Below are positions 21,639-33,499 of a stretch of DNA of 64,000 nucleotides, one piece after another. Where the stretch lies: contig NC_085138.1 in the NCBI RefSeq assembly GCF_035046485.1, forward strand, positions 12,837,329-12,901,328, read 5' to 3'. Position 1 is the first letter of the stretch, and the number at the start of each line of letters is the position of its first letter. The notes under the pieces are model-generated. The model worked only from the letters and a program-made list of their open reading frames with translations. It was not told the origin of the DNA and made no database searches. A program made the position numbers and the translations under genes. The stretch comes from Aedes albopictus. Lineage: Eukaryota; Arthropoda; Insecta; Diptera; Culicidae.

Positions 21639-22582
21639 CATGGTGTTAGGTTCCTGAGTGCAAACTTTTTAAAGGGTGATAGAGGACCATGAATGGTGAA
21701 AAAAGTTGTTCTACGCATATGGTCAAATCTCAACCGTTACGTAGTTATTGAACTTCCCATGTTTTTTACTCTTATTGCCTTAACTAGCAATAACTTGAAA
21801 ATGGTCAAACTTATCGAAGTTTTTTCACCCTTAGTCGAAAGATTATTGAATTTTCTATCAAATGGCATCTTTGAATCGATTGGTTTGGTTAAATAACTAA
21901 GTTTTCTAAAGCAAAATAGCTAAAAATAGTGTATTTTTATTGGTTTCTGTCAATTATCTTTGAAACATGCGTAATAAATTAATTTTTTTTCTTTGGCAAA
22001 GTTGTGGCTCCTGTTACACTCTACAATTTGTTCTTTGACATCAAACTTCTAGCTCTAATCGTTTTCTTGCAATTTTAATTTAAATGTGCGGCACAATGCG
22101 CAAAAAAGTGCTTTCCATGTCAGTTGCAAATTTCTGATCTGAAATGCGATGTTTAAATCGAAATTGCAACAAAACGATAAGAGATAGAAGTTTGATGTCA
22201 AAGAACGAATTGTAGGGTGTAACAGGGGCCACAACTTTGCCAAAGAAAGAATTTGAAATTATTACGCATTTTTTAAAGATAATTGACAAAAACCAATAAA
22301 AATACATTATTTTTAGCTATTTGCTATTCAACTAAACCAATCGATTCAAAGATGCCATCTGATAGAAAATTCAATAATCTTTCTAATAAGGGTGAAAAAA
22401 CTTCGATAAGTTTGACCATTTTCAAGTTATAGCCAGTTAAGGCAATAAGAGTAAAAAACATGGGAAGTTCAATAACTACGTAACGGTTGAGATTTGACCA
22501 TATGCGTAGAACAATTTTTTTTCTCAATTTATGGTCCTCTAACACCCTTTAAAAAGTTTTCACTCAGGATCCTAATACCCTG
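21639..22582. mobile_element. 944-bp foldback element with ~440-bp arms
   Basis: The ends read CATGGTGTTAGGTTCCTGAG and, inverted, CAGGGTATTAGGATCCTGAG, flanked by TA (21637-21638 and 22583-22584). Nearly the whole element is an inverted repeat with a centre near 22110. Matching blocks include AAAGGGTGATAGAGGACC, CCGTTACGTAGTTATTGAAC and CCAATCGATTCAAAGATGCC. Mirror-image open frames on the two arms (21693-21896 plus and 22324-22545 minus) are the same sequence read twice and carry no known domain. Confidence 0.85.
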
Positions 22583-22584
22583 TA

Positions 22585-23210
22585 TAAACATCTCGTCGAG
22601 CGTTCCCTGAAAATGTTATGTATGTTATTTGCTTTGTATTATTATTCGCCTAACTTTTGCAAAGGGCTTGTGAAAAAATGTAATTTTCTTCTGCAAAAAA
22701 ATATTACTCCAAATCGATTTGTTGGAATGAAATGATGTTTCGATGATTTTTGAGGATATTTGAAGAACTTTTACAAAAAAAAAAATGCACTGAGAGTAAC
22801 ATTCATCGTGCATCTGTGTTAGATGTCATATAATTTAAGTTTTCCAAGAACCTTACCTTTCGATTTTTTAGGATAATTAAATGCTTTTACCTAACTATTT
22901 TTTTCTTAAACTGTTTATTTTCTTTTTTTTCTTTTCAAAAAGACAATTACACCGTAATAGATTACTACTGCACGTAGGTACAATACAACGAACTTTACTT
23001 TTTTTTTTCCTTTAACTAACCACACTTACCGCGAATCCAAAAATATAGGAAAAAAATCCAAAAAATGTTTGGGTCCTTATAAAATGTTATTCGAGATTTT
23101 TTACTGTATAAAAAAGATCAATTATTTCTCAGATAAGTGATTTTTTATGTCATCTCGAATAGCGTTTAACAAAGCCAATTTAGTCTATTTTTTTTTGAAT
23201 TCGCTTTTAC
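22585..23210. other. AT-rich intron, no gene seen
   Basis: Long T- and A-runs occur, with no motif-bearing frame. A weak inverted pair around GATTTTTTAC/TTTTTTATGTCATC near 23095 and 23145 was noted. Nothing else is recognisable. Confidence 0.4.
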
Positions 23211-23214
23211 TTAA

Positions 23215-25950
23215 CCCATTTCCGCCCAGTGATCTATTTATAGATCAGATGCCTCGAACATCCAGTGATCTATTTATAGATCAGTAACTTTTGCGATAAC
23301 TGCGGAGAAATGAAGCATTTTGGAAGACTGGTGTCTTCAGCAAAGTTGTTGAGAAGATCAAGGACTCTTCGATAGTACGTAATTTAGTACGTATTCGCTC
23401 TAGTAGGTGGCACTAGTGATCACGAAATATTGTGCGTTGACAGGTGTTTCGTCAACAGCCATTGCCAATACTATCGCCTTCGTATCTTGAGAATCAGACT
23501 ACATAGAAAAAAATATATATTCAGCAAAGTTGATCAGGACATCAAGAGCTATCCGATAGTGAACTAGTTGGTACTAGGTTTATCCGCTAGGTGGCGCTAG
23601 TGAGTCCTGAAAAATGTAAACCTCTGTATCTCGAGAATCCGACTACATAGAAGAATTTTGTCTTCGGCAAGGTTGATCAGGACATCAACAGCTATCCGAT
23701 AGTGAACTAGTTGATTGTAGGTGTGTCCGCTAGGTGGCGCTAGTGAGTCCTGAAAAATGTAAACCTCTGTATCTCGAGAATCCGACTACATAGAAGAATT
23801 TTGTCTTCGGTAAGGTTGATCAGGACATCAATAGCTATCCGATAGTGAACAAGTTGGTTCTAAATTTATCCATTAGGTGGCACTAGTGAGTCCTAAAACA
23901 TTTAAACCTCTGTATCTCGAGAATCCGACTATATAGAAAAATTTCGTCTTCGGCAAGATTGATCAGGACATCAATAGCTTCCGTTAGGTGAGTTAGGTGA
24001 GTTCTAAAAAAATTAAACCTCTGTATCTTGAGAATCCGACTACATAGCAAAATTTCGTCTTCGGCAAAGTTGATCAGGACATCAACAGCTATTCGATAAA
24101 GAACTAGGTGATTGTAGGTTTGTCCGCTAGGTGGTGCAAGTGGGCTAAAAAAAATCTGAATTTTTGTATCTTGAGAACCAGACTACATAGAAGAATTTCC
24201 AAATTTCGTCTTCGACAAGGTCGATCAGGACATCAAGAGCTAACCGATACTATACTAGTTGGTTCTAGGTTAATCCACTAGGTTGCACTAGCGAGTCAAA
24301 TTAATTCTTTACTTCTGTTTCTTAACAACCAGAGTACATAGAAATATTTTGTCTTCGGCTAAGTTGATCAGCACATCAAGGGCTAACGACTAGGCTAACG
24401 GATAGTGAACTAGTTGGTTCTGGGTTTATCCGTTAGGTGGCGCTAGTGAGTCCTAAAAAATTTAAATCTCTGTATCTTGAGAATCCGACTACATAGAAGA
24501 ATTTCGTTTTCGGCAAGGTTGATCAGGACATCAATAGCTATCCGACAGTGAACTAGTTCGTTCTAGGTTTATCCGTTAGGTGGCGCTAGTGAGTCCTAAA
24601 AATTTAAACCTGTATATCTCGAGAATCTGACTACATAGAAGAATTTTGTCTTCGGCAAGATTGATCAGGACATCAATAGCTATCCGATAGTAAGCTAGTT
24701 GGTTCTGGGTTTAACCGTTAGGTGGCGCTAGTGAATCCAAAAAAATTTAAACCTCTGTGCCACGAGAATCCGAGAAATTCTGAACTTCTGTATCTTGAAA
24801 ATAAGGCTGCATAGAAGAATTTCGTCGTCGGCAAAGTTGATCAGGACATCAAGAGCAATCTAATAGTGAACTAGTTGGTTGTAGGTTTGTCCACTAGGTG
24901 GCGCAAGTGGGCTCTAAAAATTCTGAAAAAATATTGATAAGGTAGTTTTTACGATGAAATAGAACTGCATGGCTACTGACTGACAACAAAACCAGCTAGG
25001 TATTAAACAGCCGTCTTATTTCACTAAATATAATATTGAACAATAGTATAATTAGTTATCAACTTGAACTAATGGTAACGTAACTTTCGATAACGTGCTA
25101 TGTGCTATCAATTTGTTATCTGGGTAACTCCCGCTGAGACCGGCCCACTATTTACACCTTGTCTTCAAAAATGTTTAAGGTGCCGATTTTCTCGCTAAAA
25201 AGGTAAGAAAAATGCATTTGGTTACTCAAATTGATGGACCCCCCGTTAGTTAGAGCCACAACAATTTTTGCAGACCCCTCGATTATGGTCAAATGGTGGC
25301 TCATTTAAACCGTTATAACTCGAAACAATGAGATGAGCAGAACGGTAATAAAATGGTTCTTTATAAAAATGAAACATAAACCATGCTCAAAGAACACTTG
25401 CAAATTTTTGGAGTTTTCAAATGACGAGTGCTAAGGTAATCTTTCGCTCAATACTAGATAACGGTGTGTGGCGGCAGAGGGTGAGCCACGTGCTCACAAA
25501 GCCAGAAGGATACGGTGGGCAGGATATACTACTAAAATGCCGAATATCAACCCATTATATATATGTAGAAATTATTAGAATGATGCATAGATATTGAAAT
25601 GCCTAAAAACTGTTGAAAACTAACCATTGATAAGGTACTAGCAGATTGTTTTAGTTATTACTAATGTTATCTATTTCTGGAACATTTCAAACTGTAACTT
25701 TTTTATTAGGAGAATATCAACTATGATCAGTCATTTAAAATAGATTTACATAGCACATAGAAATAAGGTAGCTGCGCAAAAAAAAAAAATACAACGTTTC
25801 ACGTGAATATGCCCCACTGTGTATTAAAACGAAAATTTCACCGTAGATTTCCATTTAAATGACTGCAATAACTTTCTTTTATGGGGTTGAGGTACTCCAG
25901 AATAAATCAGACATTTACTGTGATTGTGGCACAATTCGGGCGTTAATGGG
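23215..25950. mobile_element. TTAA-target element carrying a CTCF-like tandem array
   Basis: It is bounded by TTAA at 23211-23214 and 25951-25954, with short inverted ends CCCATTTCCGCCC and (inverted) CCCATTAACGCCC. Two subterminal copies of CAGTGATCTATTTATAGATC occur within the first 70 bp. At 2736 bp it has no transposase and is dominated by the ~143-bp tandem array at 23385-24910. The TTAA target and CCC ends suggest a non-autonomous piggyBac-type element. The right half, 25000-25930, is AT-rich and unassigned. Confidence 0.65.
23385..24910 (+). repeat. ~143-bp tandem repeat, about 11 units, each with a TAGGTGGCGCTAG motif
   Basis: Units repeat the blocks GAATCCGACTACATAGAAGA, TCTTCGGCAAGGTTGATCAG, GACATCAAGAGCTATCCGAT and TCCGCTAGGTGGCGCTAGTG. 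Starts of the GTTGATCAG block fall at about 23529, 23672, 23815, 23958, 24069, 24220, 24363, 24518, 24660 and 24836, so the common period is 143 bp with some shorter and longer units. All units face the same way. The motif copies lie near 23398, 23583, 23726, 23869, 24123, 24274, 24429, 24572, 24714 and 24890. The unit near 23985 is damaged. Confidence 0.92.
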
Positions 25951-25954
25951 TTAA

Positions 25955-26966
25955 GTATGGTTGAATGTGGGAAAAAAAATAATAGGTGAAATTGAGCGAC
26001 ATGATACTTGTTTTTATTTGCCAAAAGTGATACTTTGAACTTAAAATATTGCTGTGTGCGTTCAAGATGCAAACGGTGCCCAAATGCGCTTCAAACGCGG
26101 TAACACATGTTACCAAAGGCAACGTAGCAACCATAGCCAATATCACCGCCAACCTAGGATTCGAAAGTTCCCACTGACATCGGGTTACTTGTTAGAAAAT
26201 CTTACCGCATTTGGTGCTCCCGCATTTGATATTTGCATTTTGAATGCACACAGCAATAAGACGGAAAAAATGGCCGTCATTTAACTCAAGGATTATTGAA
26301 GAATGAGTTAACGAATTGTATTTTAAAAAAGTTACATATTTCTGTGCTAAGTTTAACTTTTTCCCAAAATTGTAAAATAGGCCTTCAAACTTACATTGTC
26401 GTAGTAGTATCGCACTTGTAATGAACATTCCAATTAACGTTTTTAGCTTTATAAGCCCGGTTTTGTCATTAATATGTGTATGAACATCAACATTTATGCA
26501 GAAAATTTATTTTTACAGAAGTGATCATACATTTTCCGAAACAATTGCATTCTTCCGTGTGTTTTCGTGGGGTTACTCAAGAAAGAATGATCAAAACTTT
26601 TGTAACTTTGTAAGTGTTTTGCAATGCCTTTCGCAATCTTCATTTCAAATACTATTTATTACATAAAAATGATTTGCAGTAAAAGTTTCACCCTCGTTGA
26701 CTGATGAAATCTATGGTCGTACTTGTTTTAAATCACTGAGTGTGATAATATCGTAAACTGTTCAAAAATTGAATGCTAAAAACTGCAAAAACTGATCAAT
26801 TTCTCCCGAAAGCGGTACATTTTTTCATTGGAACTTGTCCGTAGAAATAATAGTTAGAAGCATTTGATCATTCAGGGCTACTTGGCAAATTTTGAGGCTA
26901 AAAGTTAGCTTCCAGCAGAAAAATAATGATCATATGACATCTATCATCGAAACGGTTGAATATTAC
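25955..26966. other. AT-rich intron, no gene seen
   Basis: Short frames only, none with a domain. A local inverted similarity exists between GTGTGCGTTCAAGATGCAAA (26054) and TTTGCATTTTGAATGCACAC (26233), perhaps the ends of a small undetermined element of about 200 bp. Confidence 0.4.
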
Positions 26967-26968
26967 TA

Positions 26969-27089
26969 GGGTAATTTTCCAATTGTTGCACGGCTAAAAA
27001 CTCGCCTATTGTTGCACATTCCATGTTATTCTTATGAGGTGTGCAACAATTGGCGCATTTTTAACCGTGTAACAATTGGAAAATTACCC
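26969..27089. mobile_element. 121-bp palindromic MITE, TA-GGGTA type
   Basis: The ends read GGGTAATTTTCCAATTGTTG with a near-perfect inverted right end, flanked by TA at 26967-26968 and 27090-27091. The arms share TTGTTGCAC and the loop is short. Its terminus (TA then GGGTA) matches the pattern of the larger elements at 3544-5220 and 29277-30218. Confidence 0.85.
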
Positions 27090-27350
27090 TATCAGTATAT
27101 TTTTTTCTAAAAATTCCTTAAATATCCTCAATTAATTATCTTCAAAGACATCATTTCTATCAAAAAAAAAAAAAACTGTTTTCAAGATATATTTTTATGA
27201 TGAAGAGAGAAGTTTTTTTTTTCAAAAGTTAGGTGAGACATTTTCCAAATAATTTCAGATAGAAGCCTATCAGCAAAATTTCATTAGAATTGAAAAAAGG
27301 ATGCGTCTACGCGATTCGTGCATTTAACTAGAAATGCTCTATAATGACTT

Positions 27351-27599
27351 ATAATATTGCTGACTGCACCCCAAATTGGACTGACACAATAGTGTGCACA
27401 CACCTTCAAAGTGTGATTGCAGCGCAGGGACAAGTCGAATCGAGTTGAGGTCTTCGGTGCACTTATTCCTTGTAAATGGAGGAATAAGTGCACCGAAGAC
27501 GTCGAGACGATCCGTGGCAAATGTGCACTTTTATCACACTTTTTAGGCGTATCAAAAAAAGTGTGATAGTCCAATTTGGGATGTAGTCTGCAATAATAT
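27351..27599. mobile_element. ~250-bp MITE with a strong internal hairpin
   Basis: Outer inverted ends share CCCAAATTGGACT and an ATATT-GCAGACT-like edge. In the centre, GTCTTCGGTGCACTTATTCC (27450-27469) pairs perfectly with 27481-27500 across an 11-base loop. A TATCACAC/GTGTGATA-type pair lies between. No coding sequence and no clear target duplication were found. Confidence 0.7.
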
Positions 27600-29095
27600 C
27601 GTGTGATTTATACCGTAACCACTCGTTTCTTCTAGCATCTAGGAACTACGAAACCAAATCTGTGCTAATCGATAAAAACGATTGTTCAAAAGTAAGTTTT
27701 CAATGCTGAAGGCGATGTGGGGAGCAGAAATACCTATATACCACATCTCTACGTCGTTCAACAAATTAAAATCCAAGAAAATCTCTACGGATTACATACA
27801 CGTTACCCACCGTTTGTGTGTGGGGGGAAAACTAATTTTAGCAGTTGTTAACTCACATCACTCTTGCAGCATCCTCGTGCTCCTCGTTGCGGTTTTGTGG
27901 TTTCTCTCTTGGGTCGTTTGGTGGTCGCAGATCAACAACAGAAGTGTGAGAGACTGCGATGGCGTTGAGCCGAGAGGTCATTGGATGGTTGGCTATGGCT
28001 ACTGGCTAGGCTATCAACTCCCAAGATCCAACTGAACATTTATACAAACACACGTCTCTTCCGATTGTAAGATATGGGATTTAGTCGGAGACTGGTCTGG
28101 TGCAGCTGCATGCCTCCGTGCATCTCTCGATGCATTCATTAGGTGCCCTCGCAAACAACGTACTGTGTTCAATCAGGAGCCAATTCGAAGGATATCTACA
28201 AACATTCCCTGCCAGGAGCGTGGATCCAGGCGTCTTCCTATGACAAAACTTCACGTAATTAATGTACATCCCTGCTTTGTGCCATCCAGTTAGAAAGAAA
28301 GTTTCAAAACTACACTCGAAGTCAGATAGCTTTAGCTCGAACCGAAACGATCCTTCAGAGAAAACATCCGTAGCCAGGAAGAGCTACTGTTTGCTGATTT
28401 AATCAGAGTACAAGTCGAAACGGGTACAAGTTTTCTTGCTCCACGGGGACCGGCAGGGGTGGAATGGAATTGTTCTGTTTGAGTTTGACACTTTTTACTG
28501 GATAGAGATGGCAGTCGGGTGGTGGAGGGATGCATTTTTGATTCAATTGTGAATTGGTGAGTCCATGACTATCTCCGAGAAGTAGCACGTAGGTACCTAC
28601 TATTATATGGCAGTTCATTGCCAGGTTATTTTCTTTCCATTCCACACGAGTGTTATAGCACACTGTCCACCTGTCGAGAGTGAGTGGTTGATCTTCTTGT
28701 CAAATGGTGGGATAAGGTAGATGTGCTTATGGAACCAAACATGTTTCCATTGCTCGTTTTTATCTGTCGTGCACTTAAATTAGAAATTCACCCAGCGTCG
28801 CGAGATCAAAGTGGCGAAACTTGAATGAAAATTCAATTTTCCACTCATTCAACCGACTCCTCATCTGAAATGGAGCTAAATTGCTACTGATGGCATGTCG
28901 TGTCGCAAGTTTAGTGAAAATTGTGGAATGAGTTGACAGTGCGAAAACGTAATTTTGTTGCAGTTCGTTTGTTGCTTTAGATTAGACCTCGCAATTGCGG
29001 TGCGGTTTATGTTGCATGAATAAAATGGAAGAAATATACTATTTGCGCAACAAAACATTACGTATACTTATTGGTCGTTCTTCAGAAGTTATTTA
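27600..29095. other. Intron sequence, no gene seen
   Basis: The frame 27682-28035 looks like a membrane protein by hydrophobicity (LVLLVAVLWFLSWVVWW), but it has no splice sites and no recognisable family. I do not call it a gene. The rest is unremarkable. Confidence 0.4.
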
Positions 29096-29097
29096 AA

Positions 29098-29256
29098 CTC
29101 CTCGAGCGTTGAGGTTTGATCAATTCCGTTCTCTGCTGTACTGGTGTCGTCTTTTCCTCTGTTGTCTTGGTCCCCTGTACTTACGTTCTCCGCGCCGTTC
29201 GGGTGTTCATCTAGGTACTGCTCCCACCTTTCAATAACTTTACGTCCGTCGGTCGA
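29098..29256 (-). pseudogene. LINE fragment, region upstream of RT
   Basis: The minus strand encodes KVIERWEQYLDEHPNGAENV followed by a hydrophilic stretch. The first block is the short conserved RW..YxxxLNG segment that precedes the RT domain in the LINE at 31477-33354 (VDRWRQHYDEHLNG). No RT remains. The fragment ends just left of the element 29277-30218. Confidence 0.65.
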
Positions 29257-29276
29257 GCGGTGCTGTGTGCATCATA

Positions 29277-30218
29277 GAGTAAGAAATCAAACTTTGAACT
29301 AGTCAAATTGTAATCTTAATTTGAACCATTTCGAAATCCATAAAACGACGTGCTTTTTAAGCAAATATTCTCCCGAAAAAGATGTTAAACAGCTTTCCGT
29401 AATATAACCTTGTAACATGGACTTTAAAAACATTAAAAAAAGCGTTTTTGTCATGGAAAACAGGCAATTGAAAAATCACTGTGATTTCACCCATTTCCCC
29501 CCAGAGAAACCACATTTTCGGTGCACTCGTACAGCTAATGCATTGTATCACACGCAATATATGAACACGTCAAATGAAAGCTTATTTATCGTAGAATCGA
29601 CCAACCGAATAATATTCCGCATTATTTGTCATAAAATAATCAAATTTAAGTGATTCTTACTTGGAGAATGTTATCTTAAGTTGAACCATTTGTAATCTAA
29701 ATTTGAACTAGTAAACGGGGGTGAGCTTCTAGAGTTGGCCTGTAGATTGCGCTAGTGGTTGCTTTGTTTACTCTTGAGGGATGAAAAATTCAAAATTTAG
29801 TTTCCAAATTCCTAAAGAATTTCGAACATTCTGTGCTGAGATTCCACTGCCTACTGAAAAATAGGTATGAGAATTAGCAGATTCATGTGATTTTTAGTTG
29901 TTCAGCATGGAATTGGCTGTTTTGTGAGTTGCTCGAGCTGCTGCCGCCAGTAGTTCAAATTAAGATTAAAATTGGCTCAAACTATGATTACGATGGTTCA
30001 AATTAAGATTAAAATCATTGTTGATGAAGTATCTAATATTTCAATGAAATTCGGTGCAAATACAAACTTTTTACCATTTAACAGAAAGCTTATATCCTTG
30101 GCTTTTATGTACATACGATTTTGCCGTTGTAAATTATTTCCATGTGGGAGAAAAAATCACTTAAAATTTGCACTGCCTTAGAAAGCCGCAATTTGGTTCA
30201 AATTTTGATTACCTACCC
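29277..30218. mobile_element. 942-bp TA-target element with subterminal motif repeats
   Basis: The left end reads GAGTAAGAAATCAAACTTTG and the right end, inverted, GGGTAGGTAATCAAAATTTG, flanked by TA (29275-29276 and 30219-30220). The word TGGTTCAAATTAAGATTA or its complement recurs at about 29300, 29320, 29680, 29950 and 29995. No transposase is present. Its design parallels 3544-5220, which has a different repeated word. Confidence 0.72.
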
Positions 30219-30220
30219 TA

Positions 30221-31470
30221 GTTGTTCCATGTTCTGTGGGAATCCTTATCCACATGGGACAACTATGCTGCACATGGCAGAGCGGCTCTCATTCTTATCC
30301 CTATACATTGTTTATCCCTCGCCAAGGGCGTAGCCAGCTTCCAGCTTCCGGCCAGGGAGAGGGGGGTGCGAGCAACCTTAGCAAATTTGTACCTACTAAC
30401 TCTTTTATAACTAAACACAACAGAATGAAATTGAACATAATAACGTTAAATTTTAAAAACAATATTTAATCCTGCGCTGTTGTAATTTGTACAATGCGTT
30501 AAAAAAGCTCGCCTGTTTTTCACAAATCAGCGTGGTGCTGGTAGCGGTTACCAACTTCGGGAATATTACGGATTTTAGCATTATTTCTTCTAGAACTCGT
30601 TTTGTATGTATTTATAAAACTTTCGTAGCTGGATTCTCCTGGAAATCATGAACTCTTTTAAGTACTAATCCAAAATTTTCTTCATTTGGAAACTTTTTTT
30701 CAACATTTGGAATATAATGGAATTCCTCCGTAGATTTTTTTTTTCTGAATACAGTAAGGTCCCGCTTTTGTCAGCCCAATTTTGCGGCAAGCTTTTTGCT
30801 CTCGTTATTTTACGGTTAGACTTTTATCAATCAATGCATGTTTATCATCAAACTACAGCTAAAGGGCAGAACCTAGATTCTATGTTCTGCGCTTTAGCTG
30901 TCATAGAGGTATAAAAAGTTTAATAAATGTTTAGGTTTTCAAGGAGGGCAAAAAATGTGCTCCGAAAAGGGGCTGACAAAATTGGGTCACATGCCATAAT
31001 TTTTTGAATGAGTAAGTAGAGTTTTTTTTTTAATAATGATTCATCCTGTTTTACTATGCTTATTGGCAATCTTGGAATATCCTGGATCTCTATTTCTCTA
31101 AGAATAAACCTTCAGTTGTGTTGTTCCGAGTCCTTGCCTGAATTTTTTAGAGACAGTTTTATATTCTCATATACATGCGTTAAGGACCTGTCCTCAACAT
31201 TGGAACAAACTTAAAATCGCATCGGCCAACAACAACAACAGATGTCCGACGCATCAAATAAGATCCAACAGCAACAATAATAACAAACACAGTAGTAGTG
31301 ACCATCCACCACCACAAAGAATGAAGCCAACTAAATTCTTTAACTTAGTTTCATTACGTTTTCTTTTCTTTTCAAATTAGGCCAGAAGAAATCTCATTTT
31401 CTTCTTTTGTCAGTTTGCTCGTTGAGTCGTCAAGGGAGGAAGGGGGTGGGGGGATGTTGATGAATAATAA
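30221..31470. other. Intron sequence with a partial MITE, no gene seen
   Basis: CAGTAAGGTCCCGCTTTTGT preceded by TA at 30750-30751 looks like the left end of a TIR element, and CTGACAAAATTGGG near 30972 may be its degraded right side. A CAACAACAACAA tract lies near 31227. Nothing coding was recognised. Confidence 0.4.
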
Positions 31471-31476
31471 ACATAT

Positions 31477-33354
31477 TTGCGTTGCGTTGCAGCATGGGCG
31501 AGAATGCTGCAACACCGTACGAGAGCGAATGAGGCACGTTACAAACAGGCGCGGAACAGGCAGAACTCAGTCTTCCGGATGAAGAAGCGCCAGCAGGAAG
31601 AACGAGATCGCGAAGCGATGGAAGAGCTGTACCGCGCTAAGGACACACGAAAGTTCTACGAGAAGCTGAACTGATCGCGCAGAGGCTTTGTGCCACAAGC
31701 CGACATGTGCCGAGATAATCACGGGAATATTCTCACGAGCGAGCGTGAGGTGGTCGACAGGTGGCGGCAGCATTACGATGAGCATCTCAATGGCGACGTT
31801 GCAAGTACCGAAGGTTGCGTGGTAACAGATCTAGGAGTATGTGCACAGGACGAAAGACTTCCGGCCCCTGACCTTCAAGAGAATGAGGAGGAGGTTGGGC
31901 GGTTGAAAAACAACAAAGCCACTGGAGCAGATCAACTACCAAGCGAGCTTCTAAAATACGGTGGAGAAGCACTGGTGAGAGCACTACACTGGGTCATTAC
32001 CAAGATTTGGGAGGAGGAAGTATTACCGGAGGAATGGATGGAAGGTATCGTGTGTCCCATCTACAAAAAGGGCGACAAGTTGGATTGCGGGAGCTACCGC
32101 GCGATCACACTACTGAGCGCTGCCTACAAGATACTCTCTCAAATTTTATGCCGCCGTCTATCACCGATTGCAAGAGAGTTCGTGGGGCAATATCAGGCTG
32201 GATTTATGGGTGAACGCGCTACAACGCACCAGATGTTCGCCATCCGCCAGGTGTTGCAGAAATGCCGCGAATACAACGTGCCCACACATCACTTGTTCAT
32301 CGATTTCAAATCGGCGTATGATACAATCGATCGAGAACAGCTATGGCAGATTATGCACGAATACGGATTCCCAGATAAACTGATACGGTTGATCAAGGCG
32401 ACGATGGATCGAGTGATGTGCGTAGTTCGAGTATCAGGGACACTCTCGAGTCCCTTCGAATCTCGCAGAGGGCTACGGCAAGGTGATGGTCTTTCGTGCT
32501 TGCTGTTCAACATTGCTTTGGAGGGTGTAATAAGAAGAGCGGGGATAAACACGAGTGGGACGATTTTCACGAAGTCCGTTCAGCAGCTTGGTTTCGCCGA
32601 TGATATTGATATTATTGCTCGCAAATTTGAGACGATGGCGGAAACGTACATCCGACTAAAGAGTGAAGCCAGGCGAATCGGATTAGTCATTAATGTGTCG
32701 AAGACAAAGTACATTCTGGCAAAGGGCTCCAGGGAGGGATCACCGCGCCCGCCACCCCGAATTCATATTGACGGTGATGAAATCGAGGCGGTTGAAGAAT
32801 TCGTGTACTTGGGCTCACTGGTGACCGCCGACAACGACACCAGCAGAGAAATTCAGAGGCGCATTGTGGCAGGAATTCGTTCTTACTTTGGACTCCGCAG
32901 AACTCTACGATCGAATAAAGTTCGCCGTAACACGAAGTTAACCATCTACAAAACGCTGATTAGACCGGTCGTCCTTGGAGTTTTCGAACGCAAGGTGTTG
33001 CGTACCATCTACGGCGGAGTGCAGATGGAAGACGGGACTTGGAGAAGGCGAATGAACCACGAGCTGCATCAGCTGCTGAGAGAACCAACCATCGTCCATA
33101 CCGCGAAAATCGGGAGGCTACGGTGGGCGGGTCACGTCATCAGGATATCGGATAGCAACCCGACTAAAATGGTTCTCGAGAGTCATCCGACCGGTACAAG
33201 AAGACGTGGAGCGCAGCGAGCTAGGTGGGTCGACCAAGTGGAGGACGATCTGCGGACCCTACGCAGAGTGCGGAACTGGAGACAAGCAGCCATGGACCGA
33301 GTGGAATGGAGGCGGCTACTATGTACAGCAGAGGCCACCCCGGCCTTAGCCTGA
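31477..33354 (+). pseudogene. 5'-truncated LINE with RT (RTE- or CR1-like, clade uncertain)
   Basis: The sequence reads from a basic linker (RMKKRQQEERDREAME) through RT blocks: GADQLPSELLKYGG, CGSYRAITLLSAAYKILSQI, HHLFIDFKSAYDTIDREQLW, RRGLRQGDGLSCLLFN and the catalytic GFADDIDII. It ends with the usual tail RLRWAGHVIR ... ARWVDQVEDDLRTL and a natural stop at 33352-33354. Two lesions are visible: an in-frame TGA near 31672, and an in-frame deletion of roughly 20 residues between RPVVL and GVFERKVLR. GCGTTGCGTTGC words flank both sides (31477 and 33367) and may be the target duplication or tail repeats. Confidence 0.88.
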
Positions 33355-33499
33355 CCGGTAAGTATGCGTTGCGTTGCGTTGCGTTGTGTGGTAACGGAGT
33401 AATTCGTAGATTGCATACTGAAAGTTGTCATGTTAAAACTTTAATACTCCTATTCTAATTGCTTATGGAATGCTATTTGGGAAGGAACAGCTATCTAAT

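Noticed and set aside
25440..25540. Possible LINE 3' coding scrap (CGGCAGAGGGTGAGCC, GGTGGGCAGGAT)
   Set aside because: It is too short and lacks any second conserved block to support a call.
27682..28035. Frame with a strongly hydrophobic segment, possible membrane protein or receptor exon
   Set aside because: It has no recognisable family, no suitable splice sites, and does not resemble class B receptor helices.
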